A stretch of DNA of 64,000 nucleotides from Swaminathania salitolerans. GTDB lineage: Bacteria; Pseudomonadota; Alphaproteobacteria; Acetobacterales; Acetobacteraceae. The notes under the pieces are model-generated. The model did no database searches. It worked only from the letters and a program-made list of their open reading frames with translations, and was not told where the DNA came from. The position numbers were made by a program, and so were the translations under genes. Where the stretch lies: the NCBI RefSeq assembly GCF_007988945.1, contig NZ_BJVC01000006.1, forward strand, positions 1-64,000, in the 5' to 3' direction. Each line of letters opens with the position of its first letter. Within the stretch, counting starts at the first letter, position 1. Of the stretch, positions 16,886 through 24,973 are shown piece after piece.

Positions 16886-18169
16886 TCAGAGTCCCCTGAC
16901 GATCAGGCTCGCATTGGTGCCGCCGAACCCGAAGCTGTTCGAGAGTGCGACCGATATCTTACGCTGCTGGGCCTCATGGGCGACGCGGTCGATCACGCTC
17001 TCGCGGGCAGGGTTGTCGAGGTTGAGCGTGGGGGGCGCCACATTGTCGCGAATGGCCAGCATCGAGAACATCGCCTCGACCGAACCTGCGGCACCCAGAA
17101 GATGGCCCGTAGCCGATTTGGTGGAGGACATGGCCACATGGCGGGCATCGTCGCCGAAGAGGCGCTCGACCGCATCCAGCTCCAGATCGTCGGCCATCGT
17201 CGACGTTCCGTGGGCATTCACGTAGTCGATCTCGGCGGGGGTGATCCCGGCGGAGCGCAAAGCCGACTGCATCGCACGGAACGCGCCCTCATGACCCTCT
17301 GCCGGGGCCGTGATGTGATGCGCGTCGCCCGAGAGGCCATATCCGATGATCTCGCCGTAGATCTTCGCCCCGCGCGCCTTCGCATGCTCGTATTCCTCGA
17401 GCACGACGATACCGGATCCTTCGCCCATGACGAAACCGTCGCGGTCGCGGTCCCAGGGACGCGAAGCCTTTTCAGGCGTGTCGTTGAATCCCGTCGAAAG
17501 GGCACGGGCAGAGGAAAACCCGGCGATTCCGAGCGGGCAGACGGCAGCTTCGGCGCCGCCGGCAATCATCACATCGGCATCGCCGAGCATGATGAGACGC
17601 GTTGCATCGCCAATGGCATGCACACCCGTCGCACAGGCCGTCACCGCCGAATGATTGGGGCCCTTGAATCCATAGCGGATGGAAACGTGACCGGAGATCA
17701 GATTGATCAGGGCCGAAGGGATGAAGAAGGGCGAGAGACGGCGCGCCTTGCCGCTCGCGACCGTGAGAGAGGCGTCGTAGATCGTCTGGAGTCCGCCGAT
17801 ACCCGAGCCGATCATCACGCCGGTGGCGCAGCGATCTTCCTCGCTTTCAGGCTTCCATCCCGAATCCTCGACGGCCTGGATCGCGGCCGCCATGCCGAGA
17901 TGGATGAAACGATCCATCTTCTTCTGGTCTTTCGTCGGCACCCAGTCCGAAAGGGTCAGGCCGCCTTCTGCAGTCGGGCCTTCGGGAACCTCGCCTGCCA
18001 CATGCGCCGGCAGGTCGCTCGGATCGAAACACGAGATGCGACCGATTCCGGTCTGGCCTGCAATGAGACGTTTCCAGGTCTGCTCCACGCCCACCGCCAG
18101 AGGCGTGACAAGGCCCATACCGGTGACGACAACGCGTCTTTCCTTCATTGCCGACAGGTTTGCCATCAT
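16886..18169 (-). CDS. fabF: 3-oxoacyl-ACP synthase II (FabF)
   Basis: 427 aa condensing enzyme of type II fatty-acid synthesis; elongates acyl-ACP with malonyl-ACP. The catalytic triad is visible: Cys in AVTACATGVHAIG near 176, His in NAHGTSTMADDLEL near 318, His in KSATGHLLGAAG near 354. The C-terminal SNSFGFGGTNASL is typical. Two adjacent ATGs (18169, 18166) or the internal ATG at 18148 could start it. It lies downstream of acpP with two hairpins between them. Substrate range, including any role with 3-hydroxy or odd chains, cannot be read. Confidence 0.93.
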   Translation of the reverse strand: MMANLSAMKERRVVVTGMGLVTPLAVGVEQTWKRLIAGQTGIGRISCFDPSDLPAHVAGEVPEGPTAEGGLTLSDWVPTKDQKKMDRFIHLGMAAAIQAVEDSGWKPESEEDRCATGVMIGSGIGGLQTIYDASLTVASGKARRLSPFFIPSALINLISGHVSIRYGFKGPNHSAVTACATGVHAIGDATRLIMLGDADVMIAGGAEAAVCPLGIAGFSSARALSTGFNDTPEKASRPWDRDRDGFVMGEGSGIVVLEEYEHAKARGAKIYGEIIGYGLSGDAHHITAPAEGHEGAFRAMQSALRSAGITPAEIDYVNAHGTSTMADDLELDAVERLFGDDARHVAMSSTKSATGHLLGAAGSVEAMFSMLAIRDNVAPPTLNLDNPARESVIDRVAHEAQQRKISVALSNSFGFGGTNASLIVRGL

Positions 18170-18199
18170 GGGCGGACGAAGCTCCAGTCAATAGCGCCT

Positions 18200-18309
18200 G
18201 CTCCCGGCCTTCGGGCCGAAGGGAGCGGCTTTCAATCTCGTCGTATTCGCCGGCTCCGCCGATCGGGGGGAGCCGGGACAGATCATTGCACCGGGCGCAG
18301 GCCCGGTGC
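18200..18309 (-). promoter_or_regulatory. Two stable hairpins in the acpP-fabF intergenic region
   Basis: A perfect 9-bp stem with 4-nt loop (18288-18309) begins a few bases after the acpP stop, and a TTCG-capped GC stem with a 3-nt bulge (18200-18226) lies nearer fabF. Neither is followed by a T-run. They probably stabilise the abundant acpP transcript or attenuate readthrough into fabF. Confidence 0.5.
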
Positions 18310-18315
18310 GCCGGA

Positions 18316-18555
18316 TCAGGCGGCCTTCTGCTTCTCGATGTAGTCGATGGCGTCCTTGACGGTCGCGATCTTCTCGGCGGCGTCTTCCGGGATCTCGACG
18401 CTGAAGGCTTCTTCGAACGCCATGACCAGCTCGACCGTATCGAGGCTGTCGGCACCGAGATCGTCGATGAAGGAAGCGTCAGGGGTCACCTTGCTCTCTT
18501 CGACGCCGAGATGCTCAACAACGATTTTCTTAACCTTATCGGCGATTTCGCTCAT
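18316..18555 (-). CDS. acpP: Housekeeping acyl carrier protein AcpP
   Basis: 79 aa, strongly acidic. Phosphopantetheine serine in [19 protein letters not shown] near residue 37. N-terminus [18 protein letters not shown] is standard. It carries acyl intermediates for the fatty-acid synthase enzymes encoded around it and for lipid A synthesis. The frame is open further upstream, but ATG 18555 gives the canonical length. It lies 240 bp downstream of fabG, so it may have its own promoter in addition to readthrough, as is usual for this very abundant protein. Confidence 0.96.
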   Translation of the reverse strand: MSEIADKVKKIVVEHLGVEESKVTPDASFIDDLGADSLDTVELVMAFEEAFSVEIPEDAAEKIATVKDAIDYIEKQKAA

Positions 18556-18794
18556 CTGTTCTGGCTTCCTGTCTGCCCGATGCTCGGGCGGTTCGATTCT
18601 GTTCATACCCGTCTGGTTTCCCATCCGGTCCCCGTCTTTGCTCCGGAGCTGGCAGAAGCTGCCATTCCCCGGATCGCGGACCGAAATTCGGGCCCCGGCA
18701 GGCATAGACGCCCACGCTCCGGACGAAGCAGCGGGCGCTTAGCATGGTTTTGCCCCGCACGCCAAGCTTTGCTTGCAAGGCAGGGTTCAGCCCC

Positions 18795-19535
18795 TCAGGG
18801 CATAGCCATACCGCCATTGACGTTCATTGTCATGCCGGTCACCCAGCCCGCCTCTTCGGAGGCGAGATAGACGACCGCCGCGGCGATGTCCTCCGGCTTT
18901 CCCATGCGTCCCAGCGGGATGGATCCGAGCAGCTTTTCGCGCTGTGCTTCCGGCAGGACCGCGGTCATGGCAGTCTCGACGAAACCCGGTGCGATGACGT
19001 TGACGGTGACGCCGCGCGAACCGGCCTCCTGAGCGAGCGACTTGGTCATGCCGATCATGCCGGATTTCGCCGCAGCGTAATTCGCCTGACCCGCATTGCC
19101 GGTCACGCCGACGATGGAGGCGATATTGACGATGCGCCCGGCCCTGCGACGCAGCATGCCCTTGAGCGCTGCACGACACAGCCGGAAGGGCGACTCCAGA
19201 TCGACGGTCATGACCTTCTGCCAGTCCTCGTCCTTCATGCGGATGGCGAGGCCATCGCGCGTAAGCCCGGCATTATTGACCAGAATATCGAGCGGTCGCC
19301 CGAGCAGCGCCTCGGCCTTGCCGACCAGCGCATCCGCCTCGGGACCGTCTGAAAGATTGGCGACGCAGGGATGCGCCCGCGAGCCGAGCGAATCCGCCAG
19401 CTCCGCGAGGGCGGATTCGCGCGTGCCCGAAAGGACGAGCTCCGCGCCCTGTGCGTGCAATGCGCGCGCGATCGCGGCACCCAGGCCGCCCGACGCGCCT
19501 GTCACCAGCGCCGTCTTGCCTTCAAGACTGAACAT
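18795..19535 (-). CDS. fabG: 3-oxoacyl-ACP reductase FabG
   Basis: 246 aa classical short-chain dehydrogenase. NADPH site VTGASGGLGAAIA near 11-23, NNAG near 86, catalytic Ser in NIASIVG near 138, Tyr-x-x-x-Lys in NYAAAKSG near 152, and the C-terminal TGMTMNVNGGMAM diagnostic of FabG. It reduces 3-oxoacyl-ACP in each elongation round. It lies 19 bp downstream of fabD. The start ATG 19535 (MFSLEGK) is chosen over an in-frame upstream start because the family begins there. Confidence 0.94.
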   Translation of the reverse strand: MFSLEGKTALVTGASGGLGAAIARALHAQGAELVLSGTRESALAELADSLGSRAHPCVANLSDGPEADALVGKAEALLGRPLDILVNNAGLTRDGLAIRMKDEDWQKVMTVDLESPFRLCRAALKGMLRRRAGRIVNIASIVGVTGNAGQANYAAAKSGMIGMTKSLAQEAGSRGVTVNVIAPGFVETAMTAVLPEAQREKLLGSIPLGRMGKPEDIAAAVVYLASEEAGWVTGMTMNVNGGMAMP

Positions 19536-19554
19536 GCGTTTTCTCTCCCTGATT

Positions 19555-20526
19555 TCAGAGGCTGCGAAGCAGCGCCTCGATCTCTTCCGGCGTTCCGGCA
19601 TTCCGGGCCGTCATTTCCGGCTCTATGCGACGAACGAGACCGGTCAGAACCTTTCCGGCACCCAGCTCGATCTGCGAGGTCGCTCCCATGGCCGCCATCG
19701 CTTTCACGCTCTCGCGCCAGCGCACGGCGCCTGTGACCTGCTGCACGAGCAGTTCGGCAATACGCCCCGCATCCGTGTTCTTGGCTGCCGTCACATTGGC
19801 GATAACGGCCATCTGCGGCGTTCCGATCGTTTCGCCGGCCAGAGCCTCGGCCATACGCGCGGCGGCGGGCGCCATGAGGGAACAATGGAACGGCGCCGAT
19901 ACGGGCAGAAGGACGGCGCGGCGGATCCCCTTCTCCCTGGCAAGGGCAATCGCCCGTTCGACCGCGGACAGCGCGCCCGAAATCACGATCTGGCCGCCGC
20001 CATTATCGTTCGCGAGTTCGAGCGTCTCGATACGGACCGGCTCGCCCTCGACCGATACGCGCGCGGCCTCATCGCAGATCTCGCGCGCCTGGGCCTCCTC
20101 GACGCCGAGCAGCGCGGCCATGCCACCCTCTCCCGCCGGAACGGCTTCCTGCATCGCCCGACCGCGCAGACGCAGGAGACGTGCCGTCTGGGCAATGCCC
20201 AGCGCACCGGCAGCGGCGAGCGCGGAATATTCGCCGAGAGAATGCCCGGCCACCACACAGGCCTTGTCGCAAAGGCGGAACCGGCCTTCGGATTCCAGCG
20301 CGCGCACCGTTGCGAGCGAGACCGCCATCAGAGCGGGCTGCGCGTTCTCGGTCCGGGTCAGCTCTTCGGGCTCGCCTGAGAAAATGAGTTTGGAGAGATG
20401 CTCTCCCAGAGCGTCATCCACCTCCTGGAAGACTTCACGGGCCGCCGGGAAAGCCTCGTGAAGCTTCTGTCCCATCCCGACGGACTGACTGCCCTGACCG
20501 GGAAACACAAACGCATGTACTGACAT
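19555..20526 (-). CDS. fabD: Malonyl-CoA:ACP transacylase FabD
   Basis: 323 aa. N-terminal FVFPGQGSQSVGMG, the nucleophile motif VAGHSLGEYSALAAAGAL with Ser near 94, the Arg of LRLRGRAMQEAVP near 118, and the catalytic His in SAPFHCSLM near 205. It moves malonyl from CoA to AcpP and starts the block fabD-fabG-acpP-fabF-mltG. The region upstream to 20663 presumably contains the promoter; no clear boxes were assigned. Confidence 0.95.
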   Translation of the reverse strand: MSVHAFVFPGQGSQSVGMGQKLHEAFPAAREVFQEVDDALGEHLSKLIFSGEPEELTRTENAQPALMAVSLATVRALESEGRFRLCDKACVVAGHSLGEYSALAAAGALGIAQTARLLRLRGRAMQEAVPAGEGGMAALLGVEEAQAREICDEAARVSVEGEPVRIETLELANDNGGGQIVISGALSAVERAIALAREKGIRRAVLLPVSAPFHCSLMAPAAARMAEALAGETIGTPQMAVIANVTAAKNTDAGRIAELLVQQVTGAVRWRESVKAMAAMGATSQIELGAGKVLTGLVRRIEPEMTARNAGTPEEIEALLRSL

Positions 20527-20663
20527 CGGCTCTCTTTTTCACCCTGAACTTGAGCAATCCTGTCGCGCGTGATGGCGGAGGCCGCCTGTTCCTGTCAAAT
20601 CGTTCCTGTCCCGGGGCAGCCCGCATCGCCGCCCCAGAATGCAAGGCGTCTCCTGTTGCGCTG

Positions 20664-21545
20664 TCAGACGCCGATCCGCTGCAGCACGATGAGGACCTGC
20701 GGCAGACGGGCCGGATCGTCGAGAAACTCGATGATGCGAAACAAATGCCCCCAGCGCTGGGCAATATAGGCTCTCGGTATGATCGCCTCGCCGTAATGGG
20801 CTCCGGGATGAGGCCTCTTGACGGGCGCGGCATGCAGAAAGCGACCCGCATCGTAGCGTGCGTGGGCGCGCGCCTCATCCGTGAAACTGTCCGCACAGAC
20901 CTCGTACCACTCATGCCCGAGCCGTATTCCGGCTGCGCGGCGGGCACGTTGCTCGGCACAGAAATCGATGAAACGGCGGGGCTGGGTCGTGATGACGGCC
21001 AGACCGCCCGGCCTGAGCAGACGATGGATCTCGGCCATCCAGAGGCCCGAGATCAGCTCGTCGAGATGCGAAAAGACGGAGAAGGCCACCACGATATCGA
21101 ACGAGCCCGGCATCAGGACCGTCGGCGGAGAGAGCGCGCCGGTAAGAAAACACAAGGCGGGATTGCATCTGCGCGCTTCCATCAGGAAACGTGAGGTGGG
21201 ATCGATGCCGAAGATGTTTTCCGGACGGATATCCTTCATGAAAAGCCGCGCGATCCGCCCCCAGCCGCACCCGAAATCGAGCAGGCGCGTATCGGGGCCG
21301 AGCCCCTGACCGGCATACCGCGCATAGGCTTTCACTTCGCGCAGAAAGAGCCAGGCTTCATGCAGGGATATCTCGCCCGAATGGCCATGGATCTCGCGTT
21401 GCAGATTATCATCGGGGAAACGCGGCATGGCGACTCCGTCGATCACCTCGAGATCCAGAGAGGTGACGAGGAGACGCAGCCATTCCTCGTCGCTACAGGT
21501 CCGGAACCTGTCGAAAAGATCGGATGCCTGGATAGGAAGGGTCAT
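20664..21545 (-). CDS. Class I SAM-dependent methyltransferase
   Basis: 293 aa. The SAM-binding motif I is LDFGCGWGRIARLF near 88, with the acidic motif II IFGIDPTSRFL near 110 and SFDIVVAFSVFSHL near 145 as motif post-I/III. The last third contains RRFIDFCAEQRARRAAG and is not family-defining. The substrate is unknown. It is a single-gene unit on the same strand as fabD, 137 bp upstream, with no evident co-transcription with the OpuAC-like gene 105 bp further upstream. Confidence 0.75.
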   Translation of the reverse strand: MTLPIQASDLFDRFRTCSDEEWLRLLVTSLDLEVIDGVAMPRFPDDNLQREIHGHSGEISLHEAWLFLREVKAYARYAGQGLGPDTRLLDFGCGWGRIARLFMKDIRPENIFGIDPTSRFLMEARRCNPALCFLTGALSPPTVLMPGSFDIVVAFSVFSHLDELISGLWMAEIHRLLRPGGLAVITTQPRRFIDFCAEQRARRAAGIRLGHEWYEVCADSFTDEARAHARYDAGRFLHAAPVKRPHPGAHYGEAIIPRAYIAQRWGHLFRIIEFLDDPARLPQVLIVLQRIGV

Positions 21546-21650
21546 GAACCGCCTTTTGGGACAGGGAAGACGGTTTTTATTAGTATAGTTCAGAGCATGC
21601 AGGAAATACCGGAAATACGCGCCGGTGAATACCTGCGCGCGCCGACAGGT

Positions 21651-22370
21651 TTATCTCGATACGAGACGCCCTCTCTGCCAGGCCTCGGCCGCTTCTTCCG
21701 GATCCATGCCATCGACCTGGATCGCACGATCCATGGCACTCATGACCTTGTTACCCAGCGTCATCTCCGACAGCTCGTCGAGCATGTCCTGATCCGCGCA
21801 GGCCGCCACGCTCTCCCGCACCATCATGCAGGCCTCCATCTCCTCGCCCAGACGCGGATCCGCAACGATGGCGAAGGCCTCATCCGCGAACAGCGCATGA
21901 GGCTGGGCCAGAAACACGAGAGCGGAGGTACCCTCGGCTCTGGCAGCCTGCACCGTCTCGAACAGCGCGTCCTCCTCGCAGATCGTCACGGGCACGGATG
22001 CGAGCGCCGGGCTGGCCTCCACGATGCTCCTCATCCGCGCCTCATCGGGTTTCGCGGTGATGATGCGCCCCACCTGTCCGGGGGTGAGCGCCTCTACCGG
22101 CGGCAGGGAATCGTAGGACGCCCAGACCCTCACGGGACGATAGAGCGTTCCCAGAACACGCATGCCGTGCTGGATCAGACCGGCATCCTCCGGGAGCCAT
22201 GCCGAGACCAGAAGATCGATCGTACCGTCATCGAGAAGCGACGGCAGCTCATCGCGATCGGCATCGACGAATTCCACCTCGATCTCATGGGCATCGAGAA
22301 CACGCGCCACGGCACTTGCGCAACCGGCATGAAGGGCGTTGCGCAGATGACCGAGAGAAAGGGTGGTCAT
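21651..22370 (-). CDS. OpuAC-like substrate-binding-fold protein without signal peptide
   Basis: 239 aa. Two-lobe periplasmic-binding-protein fold of the glycine betaine/choline/proline (OpuAC/ProX) type: LSLGHLRNALHAGCASAVARVL, GTIDLLVSAWLPEDAG near 48, VRVWASYDSLPPVEAL near 80 and the late KVMSAMDRAIQVDGMDPEEAAEAW. It starts MTTLSLGH, directly at the first beta-strand, with no signal peptide or lipobox, and no permease or ATPase gene is nearby. It is therefore probably not a conventional transporter subunit; a cytoplasmic ligand sensor is possible. Confidence 0.6.
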   Translation of the reverse strand: MTTLSLGHLRNALHAGCASAVARVLDAHEIEVEFVDADRDELPSLLDDGTIDLLVSAWLPEDAGLIQHGMRVLGTLYRPVRVWASYDSLPPVEALTPGQVGRIITAKPDEARMRSIVEASPALASVPVTICEEDALFETVQAARAEGTSALVFLAQPHALFADEAFAIVADPRLGEEMEACMMVRESVAACADQDMLDELSEMTLGNKVMSAMDRAIQVDGMDPEEAAEAWQRGRLVSR

Positions 22371-22499
22371 GGATGATCCTTCCGGAAAACTGAAAACGAA
22401 AGCGCTGACAGGGCAGGCAAGATGGCGCGTGTTCGATCACTGCGCCCACGGATTGGCAAGAGGAGACCCCTTTACCGCAAAGGAGAGCCCTGTGTCTCG

Positions 22500-22545
22500 C
22501 CCGGAAGTTCCCCCCCCCCCGGAAGCTCCACCCGGAAGTTCCGCC
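22500..22545. repeat. C10 homopolymer flanked by ggaagttcc-type repeats
   Basis: A run of ten C (22510-22519) sits among three copies of a cccggaag(t/c)tcc motif. The stretch lies in the 278-bp gap between the kinase gene stop (22649) and the OpuAC-like gene start (22370), about 140 bp upstream of the latter. I found no convincing gene in this gap. The tract is a candidate for length variation. Confidence 0.7.
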
Positions 22546-22648
22546 CGCGAGCCCGGTCCGGGCGCGCCGTCCGGAGGGATGGCGACGCAGGAGAAAGAGG
22601 AGAGAAAAGGAAGCGCGAGGAAAACGAGGCCGCTTGATTCAGTTCTAT

Positions 22649-24772
22649 TCAGTTCTCGCATGCCTGACGCAGCGGGATCGAGAACGTCGCATCGCATCCC
22701 GACTCGGGATAGCTCAGGACTGAACTGCCCTGATGACCGAAACCGGCACTGAGAAGTCTGGATCCGAAGCCGGAACCGGACGGCGCCTCTGGGCAAGGGC
22801 CGCCATGCTCGCTCCAGTGCAGGGTGAGCATTTCACGCTCTTTCGGCCCGGACACGTTCCATACGAGGCTTACGCGCCCTTCCTCGACGCTCAGCGCGCC
22901 ATATTTCGCCGCATTCGTCCCCAGTTCGTGCAGCATCAGACTCAGCGTGGTCGCTGTATTCGGCCCGAGAGAAACCGCCTCACCGGCCAGCGAGAACCGC
23001 TCGATGGGTGCGATCCGCACGAGCACGTCCCGCGCCAGCGCCTCGAGATCGCCGCTGCGCCACGACTGGCGAATCAGAAGGTCATGGGCGGAACCGAGCG
23101 CGACGAGGCGTTTCTCGAAGGCGCGAACGGCTTCGCGGTTGCTGACGCCCCGGAGACTCTGATTGGCCAGCGCCTGGACCAGGGCGAGAGTGTTCTTGAG
23201 ACGGTGAGCCAGCTCCTGATGAAGGGTCTCCTGCCGGATCCTGGCCTCGAGAGACGCTGCGGCTGCTTGCGCCCGGTCGGAAACGGCCCGCAGGAATGCC
23301 AGCTCCTGCTCGGTCCAGTCGCGCGGGGAAAAACACTGCACGAAGAGACAATGGGTCAGCTGCCCATGCATGGAACGACCCGGATCGGCGTGCCCGGGTC
23401 CAGAATGAGCTGGGCCAGAGTGAACTGGGCCAGAGTGAACTGGGGTCGTGATCGGCATGAGAAGCAGGGCGCGCACCATGTCCCCAGCCGGGTCTGCCGG
23501 ATCCGGCGCAGGAATCCAGAGCGTCTCGCGCGCATCCCTTACGGCAACGAGCAGCCCCTGCTCGAGCACGCGCAAGGCAGAATCGTAGGTCCCGGCAGTG
23601 AACCTGCCGGTCACGAGAGGCGGCGAATCGGATTTCCAGTCGTGAAACAGGGTATAGCCCCCGCCAAGCGGGGCCTCGATCTCTGCCCAGCCGGCCCGAT
23701 CGGCGCTGAGCGCCTCGCCCAGCGCCCGGGCGGCCGCCTGCCAGACTCCGCCCGGCGTCTCGACCCGACGCAATGCATCACCCAGCATCACCATGGAAGC
23801 GAGGCGGTTTGTGGCGATCCTGTCCCGTGTGATGTCCTCGAGCGTGCCGACGAGTCGCACGGGCTTCCCCTGTTCGTCATGCTCGATCTCGGCGCGGCGA
23901 CGAACCCAGATCCGCTCGCCATCCGACATCTTCTCGACCACGAAATCGGTCTCGATGACCGAGAGATGATCGCTGTCGCCGCTCGCGAAATGGATGAGAT
24001 CGATATCGGGTACGGGCATACAGCGCTGGAAGACAGCGATCGGACAGAGAATCCCGTGCGGCATCTCGGTTATCCGCCCGAGCTCGGCGGAGAGGAGAAT
24101 GGCATGGCCTCCGTAACGGATCTCGAAGGTCCCGATCCCCGGCAGATCCTCGATGGCGGGTGCGCCCGTATTGCCGTCCTGCCCCGCGTTGCCGTTCTGC
24201 CCCGTATTGCCGTTCTGCAAACCATCTCCCCCGTCCTCGTCAGAGCCGACGAGCCGGGCGCACTGACGCCCGAGTGCCTCCAGCCCCCGCATGAGCGCAG
24301 GATCGCTCAGGGTATCGCCCAGGGTATCGCCCAGGGTATCGCCCAGGGTGATGCTTTCGCGCGCGAACAGATGGAGGCAGAGCCGGTTCGCTCCCGCAGC
24401 CGCAGGAATCGCCAGAGCGAACCGCTCGCGATACTGCCAGGGCGCATCGTAGAGAACATCGCCCGGCAACAGGGCGACCGGGTCCGGAGATGTGCAGGAT
24501 GCCTCCACCTCCTGCCCCGCCACCGGGAAACGGAGCGCGTCGGGCAGCGGTCCGAAAGTCGCGACGATCCTGCCGTTTTCGGACCTGTCGTTTTCGCGCC
24601 TGCCGGTATCGGGAATATCAGGAGACGAACCATGTGGGCGTGTTGCGCGCGCGCCATCCGGCGGAGAAACCTCCGCGCCGGAAACGCCCTGACAGATCAG
24701 CAGCGCGGCCTGTGCCCGCGCGAGAGAGGCGGCAGCCGAAAGAAGATCTTCCAGCGCGAGACGAATCGTCAT
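22649..24772 (-). CDS. HWE-family sensor histidine kinase with PAS and GAF domains
   Basis: 707 aa cytoplasmic kinase; no membrane segment. N-terminal ~220 residues are poorly conserved. A PAS domain follows (about 225-325, ending VRLVGTLEDITRDR), then a GAF-like domain (about 330-500). The phosphoacceptor block is LHQELAHRLKNTLALVQAL near 520, of the HisKA_2/HWE type (His-Arg-x-x-Asn), and the ATPase domain carries LTLHWSEHGGP near 665 with the Trp-x-Glu that names the HWE group. No response regulator gene adjoins it. Three tandem-repeat tracts encode linkers: a Gly-Asn-Thr/Ala-Gly repeat, a Leu-Gly-Asp-Thr repeat and a His-Ser-Gly-Pro repeat. Confidence 0.85.
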   Translation of the reverse strand: MTIRLALEDLLSAAASLARAQAALLICQGVSGAEVSPPDGARATRPHGSSPDIPDTGRRENDRSENGRIVATFGPLPDALRFPVAGQEVEASCTSPDPVALLPGDVLYDAPWQYRERFALAIPAAAGANRLCLHLFARESITLGDTLGDTLGDTLSDPALMRGLEALGRQCARLVGSDEDGGDGLQNGNTGQNGNAGQDGNTGAPAIEDLPGIGTFEIRYGGHAILLSAELGRITEMPHGILCPIAVFQRCMPVPDIDLIHFASGDSDHLSVIETDFVVEKMSDGERIWVRRRAEIEHDEQGKPVRLVGTLEDITRDRIATNRLASMVMLGDALRRVETPGGVWQAAARALGEALSADRAGWAEIEAPLGGGYTLFHDWKSDSPPLVTGRFTAGTYDSALRVLEQGLLVAVRDARETLWIPAPDPADPAGDMVRALLLMPITTPVHSGPVHSGPAHSGPGHADPGRSMHGQLTHCLFVQCFSPRDWTEQELAFLRAVSDRAQAAAASLEARIRQETLHQELAHRLKNTLALVQALANQSLRGVSNREAVRAFEKRLVALGSAHDLLIRQSWRSGDLEALARDVLVRIAPIERFSLAGEAVSLGPNTATTLSLMLHELGTNAAKYGALSVEEGRVSLVWNVSGPKEREMLTLHWSEHGGPCPEAPSGSGFGSRLLSAGFGHQGSSVLSYPESGCDATFSIPLRQACEN
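23400..23444. repeat. Three 15-bp tandem units in kinase gene
   Basis: Three units (two identical, ccagagtgaactggg, and one with two changes) encoding His-Ser-Gly-Pro-Val/Ala repeats in the GAF-side linker of the HWE kinase. Confidence 0.9.
24163..24216. repeat. Three 18-bp tandem units in kinase gene
   Basis: Three 18-bp units (for example gccccgtattgccgttct) encoding a six-residue Gln-Asn/Asp-Gly-Asn-Thr/Ala-Gly repeat in the N-terminal part of the HWE kinase. Confidence 0.9.
24309..24350. repeat. Three and a half 12-bp tandem units in kinase gene
   Basis: Exact agggtatcgccc units, encoding Leu-Gly-Asp-Thr repeats in the N-terminal part of the HWE kinase. The perfect identity of the copies suggests recent expansion. 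Confidence 0.92.
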
Positions 24773-24973
24773 GACAGCGCGCGGCGCGCGCCCTCCCCGG
24801 TTGGAAAACCGTCACCCGGGAGGACAATACCCCGGACAGATCCGTTCCTGTTCATTGACCCAAAACCGCCCTTTCCGTCTCCGACCCCGACCGAAGACCG
24901 GCGGGATTCCTGCCGGCCGGATCATCGATCGGAACGGACCGGTTTTATCCGGTCACGATTTACGGAGTGTTAT

